Shown here: piece after piece, positions 31,829 through 39,784 of the stretch
Layout of the letters: each line of letters starts with the position of its first letter
How positions within the stretch are numbered: position 1 is the first letter of the stretch
DNA from: CAYWWY01 sp964580185
GTDB lineage: Bacteria > Thermotogota > Thermotogae > MWEM01
Direction of reading: 5' to 3'
DNA length: 42,369 nucleotides
NCBI GenBank assembly: GCA_964580185.1
Contig: CAZOJQ010000024.1
Coordinates: 1-42,369, forward strand
Made by a program: the position numbers and the translations under genes
Notes under the pieces: generated by a model
The model's input: the letters and a program-made list of their open reading frames with translations, nothing else
Told to the model about the DNA's origin: nothing
Database searches by the model: none

Positions 31829-33706
31829 TTACCTTGCGCCTCCTTTTCGCCCTCCAAACCCACTTCCAGCCCTTCCCGCGCCACTAGAAGAACCCCCGGA
31901 AGACCTTCCGCCACCACCGGAAGAGATAAAAGGAATGTCAAAATTAAACCGCCACCATTTCGAGATGTTTCGTAAAGAAGAAAAAACTGAATCTATATCT
32001 GAAATTCGGATATGATAGAAGTTTTGATGAGCGCTTTCGGCCATCCAACGATTATGAGGAATCAGTTTTTTCATGGCTGCACTTACCTCGTCAGCAATGC
32101 CCAAAGCGGTTGCGTACACCAAGTACTCTTCCCATACTGCAACCGATTGCGGTGGGTGTTGGGAAAGACTGGAAAAATCGAGCAGGAAAGCCTTGAAGTT
32201 TTTCCACTTTCGATGGTACAACAGGCCTTCCTTGCTCCACTTTCCAAAGAAAGCTCTTGAGACAAACAACGGAATAAACCCTCCAAAAAAGAAAACGCAC
32301 GACGCAAAAAGAGAAAATCCCAGCAAGTGTGGGGTGTTATCTCCTGCAATGGCTGCGGGAAGGAAGAAAGAGACGATGATTGTGATTAAAGCAAAGGGTT
32401 TGACAATCCAGTTTGGCTTATCATTGAAGAATTTCCAATGGCTGACGGTTTCCAGAACCGCTTCTTCATATCTTCGTACCGCTTTGTAATATTTTTCTGC
32501 AATCTTTCTGGAAGCTTCGTTTTCCTCGCGCATGCTTACAATCAGATCATTGGTATCTACTTCCCCTTTTGTTGCAATCGATTCGAGAAATTGCAGAAAT
32601 CGGCGTTCGATCCGATGCAAATTCTCTGCGTTGAAGTTGGGGATGATCTTGATGACTGGCCGGAGGCCCTTTTTCGTTATATCAATCGCGTTTACGCGGT
32701 AGAGGTTCATGACCATCGACCCAAACCCATCGTGATCTGGTTTGCGAAACAAAGTCTTTGCGACTACGTTGATGAAAACTGGAGGATCGCGGCTCGGTAT
32801 CTCGCGCTCATAAACGGCATGGTATTCAAGCTTTGGGTTTTTGAATAACCAATAGAACAGAGCAAGAAAAGCTCCAAAAATGATGAGATAGATCCATGGA
32901 TTCAGGGTTTTTGCCCGGATCGACAATCGATACGCTTCCGTTTCCTTGTGCACATCCTTCCAATCCAGTTTCTTGTTTTGCGCTGCGTATGGGGGAAGAG
33001 TTTCCGGGATGGAAAAAAGAATCCGAGTCTCTCCAAAGGCATAGGGTGGAAGCGAAGCCATAAAGACACTGATCTCATTCCATTTACCATCTTCCGTTTC
33101 ATGCTTGATCCACTGTACAGGGGGATGGGTATATGCCTCTTCAAAAAAGAACGTAGTTGGATATCGGAGGATATACTGAATGTTGGATACGGGAGCATCC
33201 CACTCACCCCAAAATTGAGGGAAAAACTGCATGACATCCTGTCCAACCTCCAGGACACTAGCCATGGAGTAATGAATATGGAGGGTGATGGTGGGATGGG
33301 TTTTGGGATCAATACGCATTTCCGATTGAGGAGGGGTCAACCAGATTTCCGCTTCAACCAGACTTCTTCTTTCTACAGGGTATAGAATTATGTGGGGTTG
33401 AATGTCTTCTGTCCATATTTCGACTGAGCTGATCAATCCGCTTCTACCCGGTTCAAAAAGTTGATACAGCATTTGGTAGGGCTTTCTCATTGAATAGGTG
33501 ATCATTTCATTGACGATTAACGATCCATCCGGTTGGAGTTCATGGATAATTGTAGCTTGCGAGATGGAATATACAGAATGGAAAAACCATGAAGAGTACA
33601 AGTTTGCAGGACTGCAGGACCCATGGAAGACAAGAAACACAACGATCAGGAACACCGCCAACAGCAACTTTTTGTTCAGAAGCCTTTTTTTCCATTTCCT
33701 GACCAT
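31829..33706 (-). CDS. DUF2207-family membrane protein
   Basis: 625 aa. Signal or anchor KKLLLAVFLIVVFLVFHGSC, an extracytoplasmic DUF2207 beta-domain (TIIHELQPDGSLIVNEMITYSM..., residues about 50-265), a transmembrane helix WIYLIIFGAFLALFYWLF, a cytoplasmic segment with FRKPDHDGFGSM, two further helices (FALITIIVSFFLPAAIAG and LFASCVFFFGGFIPLFV), and the characteristic Gly/Ser-rich C-terminus SSGGGGRSSGGSSSGAGRAG. The function of DUF2207 proteins is unknown; they are common in anaerobes and Gram-positives. SD AAGGAGGGG is 5 bases from the ATG. Its end abuts the methyltransferase remnant. Confidence 0.88.
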   Translation of the reverse strand: MVRKWKKRLLNKKLLLAVFLIVVFLVFHGSCSPANLYSSWFFHSVYSISQATIIHELQPDGSLIVNEMITYSMRKPYQMLYQLFEPGRSGLISSVEIWTEDIQPHIILYPVERRSLVEAEIWLTPPQSEMRIDPKTHPTITLHIHYSMASVLEVGQDVMQFFPQFWGEWDAPVSNIQYILRYPTTFFFEEAYTHPPVQWIKHETEDGKWNEISVFMASLPPYAFGETRILFSIPETLPPYAAQNKKLDWKDVHKETEAYRLSIRAKTLNPWIYLIIFGAFLALFYWLFKNPKLEYHAVYEREIPSRDPPVFINVVAKTLFRKPDHDGFGSMVMNLYRVNAIDITKKGLRPVIKIIPNFNAENLHRIERRFLQFLESIATKGEVDTNDLIVSMREENEASRKIAEKYYKAVRRYEEAVLETVSHWKFFNDKPNWIVKPFALITIIVSFFLPAAIAGDNTPHLLGFSLFASCVFFFGGFIPLFVSRAFFGKWSKEGLLYHRKWKNFKAFLLDFSSLSQHPPQSVAVWEEYLVYATALGIADEVSAAMKKLIPHNRWMAESAHQNFYHIRISDIDSVFSSLRNISKWWRFNFDIPFISSGGGGRSSGGSSSGAGRAGSGFGGRKGGAR

Positions 33707-33828
33707 TCTTCCCCTCCTTCTTGATCTGATCCGCCGGAGTCAACGGTACCGATCTGCGCCGCTGTTATGCATATTTTCGGTCATTTCTACACACTAAGAT
33801 ACCTCTTGGGCAACGCTCGGTTCAAAGC

Positions 33829-34737
33829 TTATGGTTCTTCTTTTTCTGAAGAGACTTGTGTTCTTACAACCCGAAATCCCAAGAAACTGCTCTCATAGCT
33901 TGGGGAGGAGTTAGCCCGCGCGGACAGGCGGCATCGGTCCGGGTAGTTGATCCAACTCCCTCCCCGTCGAACGCGAAACATACCCGAAGCAGGACCAAAC
34001 GGGTCTGTTCTTTCTGTGGGTACGTTCTCAAAATGCCCATAGGGTCTTGTGAGAGTTGAAGGGTGAAAAACGCTTGTCACCGGGTATTCTTCATGCCAGT
34101 CATGGCACCATTCTGAGACATTCCCGCTCATATCATACAATCCCAGCTCGTTGGGCTCCAACAATCCCACGGGTTGGGTTTTTCTTTCCGCGTTGCGGGC
34201 GTGCCAGGCCACATCTTCGAGAGAATGGCTTCCAGCGTACCTGAAGTCCTTGGATTCTTTCCCATCGATAAAGTCCACATGGCCACCCCGAGCCGCATAC
34301 TCCCATTCCGCCTCAGAGGGGAGACGATATCCTTCCACCTGCTTCACGTCGCTTGTGATCTTACCATCGCGGTCCAGGAGGCTTCCATCGGTTCCATACG
34401 CAGGACTCACCCCTTCCTGAATGCTCAACCAGTTGCAATACGCGATCGCATCCCACCAGCTTACATGGATCGCTGGCCTTCTTTCTCGGCCCCAGCTTCG
34501 GTCATCGGGTTTTGTTCTTCCAGTTGCTTCGCAGAATGCGTCATATTCATCGAAGGTCACTTCATACGTGCCTATGGAATAGTCGTAGGTCAGGTATACG
34601 ATGTATGCAGGACTGGAGTATCCCATATTGAAAAAGCCTGCTTTGACCAAAACCATCTCGGGAGTCGGCAATGCAGCACCAACCAGAGATGCCATAAATA
34701 CCCATATGGCTGTCAATACCCATTTTCTCATAGTCAT
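33829..34737 (-). CDS. Secreted FGE-fold (SUMF1-like) protein, coupled to the LRR gene
   Basis: 302 aa from the ATG at 34737, which overlaps the stop of the upstream LRR gene as ATGA; no SD of its own is seen, so translational coupling is likely (another ATG follows two codons later). Signal MRKWVLTAIWVFMASLVGA. FGE-like domain: MVLVKAGFFNMGY, YSIGTYEVTFDEYDAFCEATG, RPAIHVSWWDAIAYCNWLS, VEGYRLPSEAEWEYAARGG, LGLYDMSGNVSEWCHDW, FRVRRGGSW and FLGFRVVRT. It keeps only the second of the two FGE active-site cysteines (YPDRCRLSAR). A 30-residue insert (TSVFHPSTLTRPYGHFENVP) lies before the variable end. Confidence 0.87.
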   Translation of the reverse strand: MTMRKWVLTAIWVFMASLVGAALPTPEMVLVKAGFFNMGYSSPAYIVYLTYDYSIGTYEVTFDEYDAFCEATGRTKPDDRSWGRERRPAIHVSWWDAIAYCNWLSIQEGVSPAYGTDGSLLDRDGKITSDVKQVEGYRLPSEAEWEYAARGGHVDFIDGKESKDFRYAGSHSLEDVAWHARNAERKTQPVGLLEPNELGLYDMSGNVSEWCHDWHEEYPVTSVFHPSTLTRPYGHFENVPTERTDPFGPASGMFRVRRGGSWINYPDRCRLSARANSSPSYESSFLGFRVVRTQVSSEKEEP

Positions 34738-35627
34738 TTTTGAGGAGAATACCATATCATCACACCCCGGCTCTCCAAAACCTGAATATGGTTCATATCT
34801 TTCGATCCTGGGTTCAGATCCAAGTGATTATATCTCAAATCTAGCTCCAAATCCGAACCCCAGTGGGTATCAATGACCAAGTCGGAGATATCTCTCAGTT
34901 GGTTGTATTCCAAAACCAGATACTCCAAATGGATGAGATGCTTCAGTACCGAAAGGTCTTCTACTCGATTCCCTCCCAATGAAAGCTCCAACAGATTGGT
35001 CAGGTGTTCCAAAGGGCTTATGTTCCGCACTTCGTTCCAGTCAAAATATAACCATTTTAACGCTTTCAAATCACGCAAAGCAGAAATATCCACTACATGA
35101 TTCTCATCGAAACTTACCCATTCCAGATGAACCAAGTTCTTCAGTGCAGAAATATCGGTAATTTGGTTATCTGATAACCCGAGACTCTCTAGAAGGGTCA
35201 AGTTTTCCAACGGTGAAATGTCTTGTATTTTGTTCCGGCTCAATTCAAGGGCGGTTAGGTTTTTCAGATTGCGTAAGGGTGAAACATCGCTGACTTCATT
35301 GGTCATCAAATCCAACAATTGGAGGTTGGTGAGGTTTTGTAAAGGGGTTAGGTCATCCGTTTTGTTTCTAAAGAAGAAAAACCGTTCCAAGTTGGTTAAA
35401 AACTCGATCCCAACAAGCGAAGTGGCTCCTTGATTGATAATCTGCAGTTCTGTAATTCCCAGAACATCTTTGGGATAGATAGGCCCTTTCTTATCTCCTG
35501 TGTAGCCTTCGGCATTTCGAACCCCGTCTTCCAAACGGGGGCATTCAAAAAGGATCGGGCTGGTTGCCCAGCATAAACTGAATACAGTGAGTAAAAGAAC
35601 CAACATCTGAATAACCCTTCGATTCAT
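34734..35627 (-). CDS. Secreted leucine-rich-repeat protein
   Basis: 297 aa. Signal RRVIQMLVLLLTVFSLCWA, the same cap as the other LRR proteins here (FECPRLEDGVRNAEGYTGDKKGPIYPKDVLGI), then about nine internalin-like 22-residue LRRs (LTPLQNLTNLQLLDLMTNEV, ISPLENLTLLESLGLSDNQI and so on) and the C-terminal block LDLNPGSKDMNHIQVLESRG. Repeats are more diverged than in the 18107 protein. AAAAAAGGAG lies 9 bases before the ATG. Its stop codon overlaps the ATG of the FGE-fold gene, so the two products are probably made together and may act together at the cell surface. Confidence 0.9.
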   Translation of the reverse strand: MNRRVIQMLVLLLTVFSLCWATSPILFECPRLEDGVRNAEGYTGDKKGPIYPKDVLGITELQIINQGATSLVGIEFLTNLERFFFFRNKTDDLTPLQNLTNLQLLDLMTNEVSDVSPLRNLKNLTALELSRNKIQDISPLENLTLLESLGLSDNQITDISALKNLVHLEWVSFDENHVVDISALRDLKALKWLYFDWNEVRNISPLEHLTNLLELSLGGNRVEDLSVLKHLIHLEYLVLEYNQLRDISDLVIDTHWGSDLELDLRYNHLDLNPGSKDMNHIQVLESRGVMIWYSPQK

Positions 35628-35762
35628 CAGCGATCACTCCTTTTTTTGGTCAATCTTTTCATCTATGTCCTCCATGGCATAACTATACTGACAAGTCAAA
35701 CCTAGAATAGGGTGTGTGTTTTTCTGGAGGAACTGGTTCTAACCCTACCCGGGTTCTCCCTC

Positions 35763-35948
35763 TCACCCCTGCAATCGAGTCTTGGCAATGCCTTTAAGGA
35801 TCGCGCTCGGCCGTTCGCTTCGTTCCAGATAGGTCTCATACGCCTGGATCAGCTTTTCTTTGTAGCCTGTGGTGTTGCCCCCTATCGCTTCACAGAACGC
35901 ATCATACTCATCGAAGGTTGCTTCATACTTTCCAAAGAAGTAACCCAT
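35763..35948 (-). CDS. Short ORF with an FGE-domain fragment, overlapping the FGE stop
   Basis: 61 aa. Begins at an ATG overlapping the TAA of the upstream FGE-fold gene (TAATG). Residues 3-24 (YFFGKYEATFDEYDAFCEAIGG) copy the IGKYEVTFDEYDAFCEATG segment of FGE-fold domains; the rest (YKEKLIQAYETYLERSERPSA) is helical and unrelated to that fold. Probably a chimeric remnant left by recombination; translational coupling is possible. The segment 35628-35762 has no gene. Confidence 0.45.
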   Translation of the reverse strand: MGYFFGKYEATFDEYDAFCEAIGGNTTGYKEKLIQAYETYLERSERPSAILKGIAKTRLQG

Positions 35949-36784
35949 TAAAAGACTGTCTTTGCAATCCGGAATCCCAAACTAATCACTCCCGTATTTG
36001 GAGAGTTGGAGGTGCGGAACGCTACGCGACACGTATGCGCCGCGTGGTTCCACGCACCGCCTCGTATGACGCGTTGAGTTCCTTCTGAAGGACCGATTGG
36101 GTTGGTCTTTGTTTCGCTTGAGTATGCTCCGTACCAATCATGGCACCATTCCCACACATTACCGCTCATATCATACAAGCCTAGTTCATTCGAACCTTTT
36201 GTTCCGACTTCGCTTGTCTTGTTTCCGGAGTTCCCTTGATGCCATGCCACTTCTTCGATGGTATCACTTCCTGCATAGCGGAATCTTGACGGAGCACGAA
36301 GGGCTTGATGCCCACCCGACGCGGCATTCTCCCACTCGGCTTCTGTGGGAAGACGATACCCTTCCACCTGAGTGATGTCTGTCGTGATCTGTCCGTCTCG
36401 GTTCAATAGGTTGCCGTTGCTGTCATATGCGGGGGACAATCCGTTTCGTTCGCTCAACCAGTTGCAGTAGGCGATCGCATCCCACCAGTTTACGAAAATT
36501 ACCGGGCGGCTTTCTCTTCCCCAGCCTTCGTCTATCGGTTTCCGCCTTTCCGTTGCGTCACTGAACGCATCATATTCTTCAAAGGTCACTTGGTGCTTGC
36601 CGATCCAGTAATCGTATGTGAAATCAACTGTATGGACGGGCCTACATGGATCCCATAAATCTCCGACCTCATCTCCCATCTGGAAAGTACGTGCCTTTAC
36701 AAGAACCATTTCCGGTGATGCGAACACAGAAACTGCCAAGAGTACCATTATTATCCATGTCGCTGTCAATATGCGTTTTCTCAT
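35948..36784 (-). CDS. Secreted FGE-fold (SUMF1-like) protein
   Basis: 278 aa, intact. Signal RKRILTATWIIMVLLAVSVFA; then MVLVKARTFQMGDEVGDLWDPCRPVHTV, YWIGKHQVTFEEYDAF, RPVIFVNWWDAIAYCNWLS, VEGYRLPTEAEWENAASGG, LGLYDMSGNVWEWCHDW, RVIRGGAW and LGFRIAKTVF. Only the second FGE cysteine is present (HAAHTCRVAFR), so it should not be a formylglycine generator. The variable stretches NHAAHT and TSNSPNTGVIS differ from all paralogues here. AAGGAGG is 8-9 bases before the ATG. Confidence 0.88.
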   Translation of the reverse strand: MRKRILTATWIIMVLLAVSVFASPEMVLVKARTFQMGDEVGDLWDPCRPVHTVDFTYDYWIGKHQVTFEEYDAFSDATERRKPIDEGWGRESRPVIFVNWWDAIAYCNWLSERNGLSPAYDSNGNLLNRDGQITTDITQVEGYRLPTEAEWENAASGGHQALRAPSRFRYAGSDTIEEVAWHQGNSGNKTSEVGTKGSNELGLYDMSGNVWEWCHDWYGAYSSETKTNPIGPSEGTQRVIRGGAWNHAAHTCRVAFRTSNSPNTGVISLGFRIAKTVF

Positions 36785-36968
36785 AATGATCTCCTCCTTC
36801 GTTTCCTGTTCTGGATGTGTCTGAGCTTCTGCGGTTGGAAGCTCTTCCTGCAGATTTCAATATTTTATTATACCATTATTACCCGGATATACACCCTATC
36901 GACAGATATTGCGGATAATCGAAATAATTGAAGAACACACAGGAACGAACCGTTCTGAACTCGGCCTA

Positions 36969-36996
36969 TTGACTTTTCTTCTTATTGTGGTACACT
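36969..36996 (+). promoter_or_regulatory. Promoter of the zinc-ribbon membrane protein gene
   Basis: TTGACT (36969-36974), a 16-base spacer, TACACT (36991-36996) with a TGG extension, about 65 bp before the start at 37061. The rest of 36785-36968 holds no gene. Confidence 0.55.
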
Positions 36997-37060
36997 ATCG
37001 AAACGAAAAAACAGCCAAATGGTACTTCGGATGGTAAATCATGAAAGTCGGGGTGACTCT

Positions 37061-37474
37061 ATGTATTGCATTCAATGTGGGAAAGAGAATACCGAAGATT
37101 CCGTGTATTGTGTCGAATGTGGGGAGACAATGCACATTAATGAACCGAAGCACTCTGGGCTCGGAATTGCCTCTTTCATCATAAGCATCGGATCAGGGGT
37201 TATCATTATTTTGCTGTACATTACCTCCGTGCTTCTGGGAATTTCAACAGCAGGAGGCATCCATTATTCAACCGCAACCATAATCGGTCTTTTTATCAAC
37301 TTATTTTGGGGAGGATCCTTTTTAGCGCTTGGATTGGGAATTGGAGGGCTTATCCCAAAAGAGAAGAAGAAGGTTTTTTCCATCCTCGGTACGGTATTTT
37401 CCAGCGTTACGATAGTGATTACGTTTTTTCTTACTTTGCTTGGCATCGCCGCGATGGGCTTACTGATTCAATAA
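37061..37474 (+). CDS. Zinc-ribbon membrane protein
   Basis: 137 aa. The N-terminus MYCIQCGKENTEDSVYCVECG is a four-cysteine zinc ribbon of the kind found at the start of many uncharacterised membrane proteins. Three hydrophobic segments follow: IASFIISIGSGVIIILLYITSV, ATIIGLFINLFWGGSFLALGLG and GTVFSSVTIVITFFLTLLGIA, separated by a short KEKKK loop. Function unknown. The ATG at 37061 is chosen over 37019 because the zinc ribbon starts there; the ribosome site is weak (GGGGTG). Confidence 0.75.
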   Translation: MYCIQCGKENTEDSVYCVECGETMHINEPKHSGLGIASFIISIGSGVIIILLYITSVLLGISTAGGIHYSTATIIGLFINLFWGGSFLALGLGIGGLIPKEKKKVFSILGTVFSSVTIVITFFLTLLGIAAMGLLIQ

Positions 37475-37484
37475 ACCGCAAAAA

Positions 37485-37521
37485 AAGAGGCTATCCTGTA
37501 ATCTGCTTTGGATAGCCTCTT
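37485..37521 (-). terminator. Intrinsic terminator
   Basis: A 12-bp stem AAGAGGCTATCC/GGATAGCCTCTT with a 13-base loop. The run of A before the left arm gives a T-run after the stem on the minus strand, so it ends transcription of the 37677 gene and also lies just past the zinc-ribbon gene. Confidence 0.75.
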
Positions 37522-37676
37522 ATGGTACTCGCCTCATTCATTCATCACCTCCTCTCTTTCGAAGGTGATTAATCATACCATAATCGAGTTCGAAAAGTCA
37601 ATACCTTGAATTGAGAATGATGAAATCCATCCAATAACCGTTCAATCCGAGAGGCCTTTGTTCGAATTCCGATCTC

Positions 37677-39530
37677 CTATTGGAATGTGGGAAATATCCC
37701 GACTGAATCAATGATTCGATCCGGAAAGCCAGGGTTGGATTGCTCATATTCTTCCGTTGCTATGATGGTAAACAGCAGATCCCATGGTCCTTCTTCGATG
37801 TGGATGAAATCGGACAGCAACAAGAGCCACACCTTGGTTTCGAAATCTTCAAGATAACCAACAACCTTTCTACCCTTATATCCGGATACCTCGATTTCGT
37901 TGTCCGACTCGATCAACATGTCTTCTATCGATAACCAGAAATAGAACGCTGCTGAAGGATCCACGATTAAGACGATCATTACTTGATCATCATTAAGTCC
38001 ATTTAGCTCCCATACCTGAAGGCGGTGGTCGAAGAAATCATCCATTTCATCGTCTTGCACTGCTTCAAGATCAGCCGGAAGGGAAAAAGTAACCATTTTC
38101 CCTGCATCTACGAGATCCATAGTAGAGGTTTTCCAGCCTTCGGTCGTAGGGCTTACCTCATGGCGAACTGGAGGCGGCTGGATTTCGCCGAAGCAGATCA
38201 AATCAATCCATGCAGTATCTTGACCTTCACTGAAACTCCCGTCTTTTGTGTACTTCCACAATAGGGTATGCTGCCCCTGTGACAAACTATAGCTGAATTT
38301 CCGCCAATCGGTAATCCCAGACCAACTTCTGATATGCCTCGAATCGACATAGAATTCCAGAGAATCATAGTCGATTTCACTGCTGACTTTATGATAGAAA
38401 CTAATCTGCTGGGGTTCGTCCAAATCTACTTGAATCTCGATTGCGGAGTATTGATCATCCTCTATGGTTCCAAATTGGAGGGCAAACTCCCCTTTGAAGG
38501 TTTCCCGAGACTGAAGGAACGGAGGATTGGACCCGCCCAAAACCCATTGGGGGTTTTCAAATCCCAATTCCTCCAACCATACAGCAAAACCGGGGGGCTC
38601 TTTGGCTTCCACGATCGAAATCTGATCAATCCACGCGGTATCGCGACCATCTCGATCGGAATAATCTTTGGTATATTTCCATAGCAAGGTGTGTTGGCCC
38701 ATCGGCAGAAAATGGCCGAATTCATGCCAATCGGTGATTCCCGACCAGCTCCTCACTCGGCGCGCCCCTACATAGAACTCCAAGAAATCATAATCCTGTT
38801 CGCTGCTGACTTTGTGACAGAACAGAATATAGTGAGGTTTATCCAGTTCAATTTGGAGTTCAAAGGTGGATTCGTGATCGTCTTCTATAGCCCCGAATTG
38901 AAGGGCAAACCCCCCTTTGAAGGTTTCGCGTGACTGAAGGAACGGAAGAGCCGATCCGCCCAGAACCCACGGAGATTCTCCAAATCCGAATTCTTGAAGC
39001 CATTGAGCAATATCTGGGGGTTCTTCGGCTTCGCCAATTGTAATGTGATCGATCCACGCGGTATCCATACCCTCTTGATCCGAAAAATCTTTGGTGTACT
39101 TCCAGAGTAAAGTGTGCTGCCCCGGACTTAAGTAATAAGCAAATTCCTTCCAATCGACTGTGCCTGACCATTTTCCGATTTGAAGATTGCCGTCATAAAA
39201 TTCCAAAAAATCGAAATCCGTTTCACTGCTGACTTTGTAATAAAAGCTGAGCCATTTTGGCGCGGATATTTCTACCTGGATCTCGATCGAGGACTCTTGA
39301 TCATCTCCAATCTCTCCAAATTGAAGGGCATAGGCCCCTTGGAAGGTTTCAATTGACTGAAGGAAAGGATGAACTGTCCCTCCCAAGATCCATGGATATG
39401 CTTCGAACCCACCGGATGCAAAGGATTCATCGAGTATCAGATGAGGAGATATCTCCTCATCCATGGAAGCAAACCCGACAAAAATGGGGATGCAAAGAAA
39501 AACAAGCCACCATACCAGATTTTTCCTCAT
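37677..39530 (-). CDS. Secreted protein with three tandem jelly-roll-like repeats
   Basis: 617 aa. Signal RKNLVWWLVFLCIPIFVGFAS. Three ~142-residue repeats (about residues 38-172, 180-322, 329-463), each with PW(I/V)LGG..PFLQS.ETF.G.(F/Y)ALQFG.I.DD..S..E.Q, then (S)FYHKVSSE.DYD.LEFY, W(S)G..DW..F, GQHTLLWKYTKD and DTAWID.I. This is the MAM/concanavalin-like sandwich often found in multi-domain surface proteins of anaerobes. The C-terminal ~150 residues (GWKTSTMDLVDAGKMVTFSLP...) form a different, unrecognised domain. GAGGAGG precedes the ATG. It is monocistronic, with a terminator 160 bp downstream. A binding role is inferred. Confidence 0.82.
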   Translation of the reverse strand: MRKNLVWWLVFLCIPIFVGFASMDEEISPHLILDESFASGGFEAYPWILGGTVHPFLQSIETFQGAYALQFGEIGDDQESSIEIQVEISAPKWLSFYYKVSSETDFDFLEFYDGNLQIGKWSGTVDWKEFAYYLSPGQHTLLWKYTKDFSDQEGMDTAWIDHITIGEAEEPPDIAQWLQEFGFGESPWVLGGSALPFLQSRETFKGGFALQFGAIEDDHESTFELQIELDKPHYILFCHKVSSEQDYDFLEFYVGARRVRSWSGITDWHEFGHFLPMGQHTLLWKYTKDYSDRDGRDTAWIDQISIVEAKEPPGFAVWLEELGFENPQWVLGGSNPPFLQSRETFKGEFALQFGTIEDDQYSAIEIQVDLDEPQQISFYHKVSSEIDYDSLEFYVDSRHIRSWSGITDWRKFSYSLSQGQHTLLWKYTKDGSFSEGQDTAWIDLICFGEIQPPPVRHEVSPTTEGWKTSTMDLVDAGKMVTFSLPADLEAVQDDEMDDFFDHRLQVWELNGLNDDQVMIVLIVDPSAAFYFWLSIEDMLIESDNEIEVSGYKGRKVVGYLEDFETKVWLLLLSDFIHIEEGPWDLLFTIIATEEYEQSNPGFPDRIIDSVGIFPTFQ

Positions 39531-39602
39531 TTCTTCTACCTCCTCTTGGGAATTCTCGAACCGTACCGTTCCAGTGCAAAAATGATTGGTTTCTTTCTAA
39601 CG

Positions 39603-39640
39603 AACCCCTTCCTGAACGATCGTTCAGATTGCGAGGGGTT
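39603..39640. promoter_or_regulatory. Nested palindrome between divergent genes
   Basis: A perfect 14-base palindrome TGAACGATCGTTCA (39613-39626) is enclosed by AACCCCT (39603-39609) and AGGGGTT (39634-39640). It sits in the 254-bp space between the divergent genes at 39530 and 39785, so it could be a shared operator or a hairpin in the minus-strand leader. A possible plus-strand -10 TATAAT lies at 39708-39713. Confidence 0.5.
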
Positions 39641-39784
39641 TTGGTCCCCTTCGAGCGAGATTTTCCCCGCTCTCTTTCTATTATACTACGAACGCTGCAA
39701 AATGATGTATAATTATCTTTAGAGTATCATTATCTTGAAGGGAAGCGGGAATCCTTATCCAAAAAAGCGAAGAGAGGTGTATCC

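Noticed and set aside
34174..34743. 189-codon plus-strand ORF
   Set aside because: Shadow of the FGE-fold gene on the minus strand, without a ribosome site or recognisable domain.
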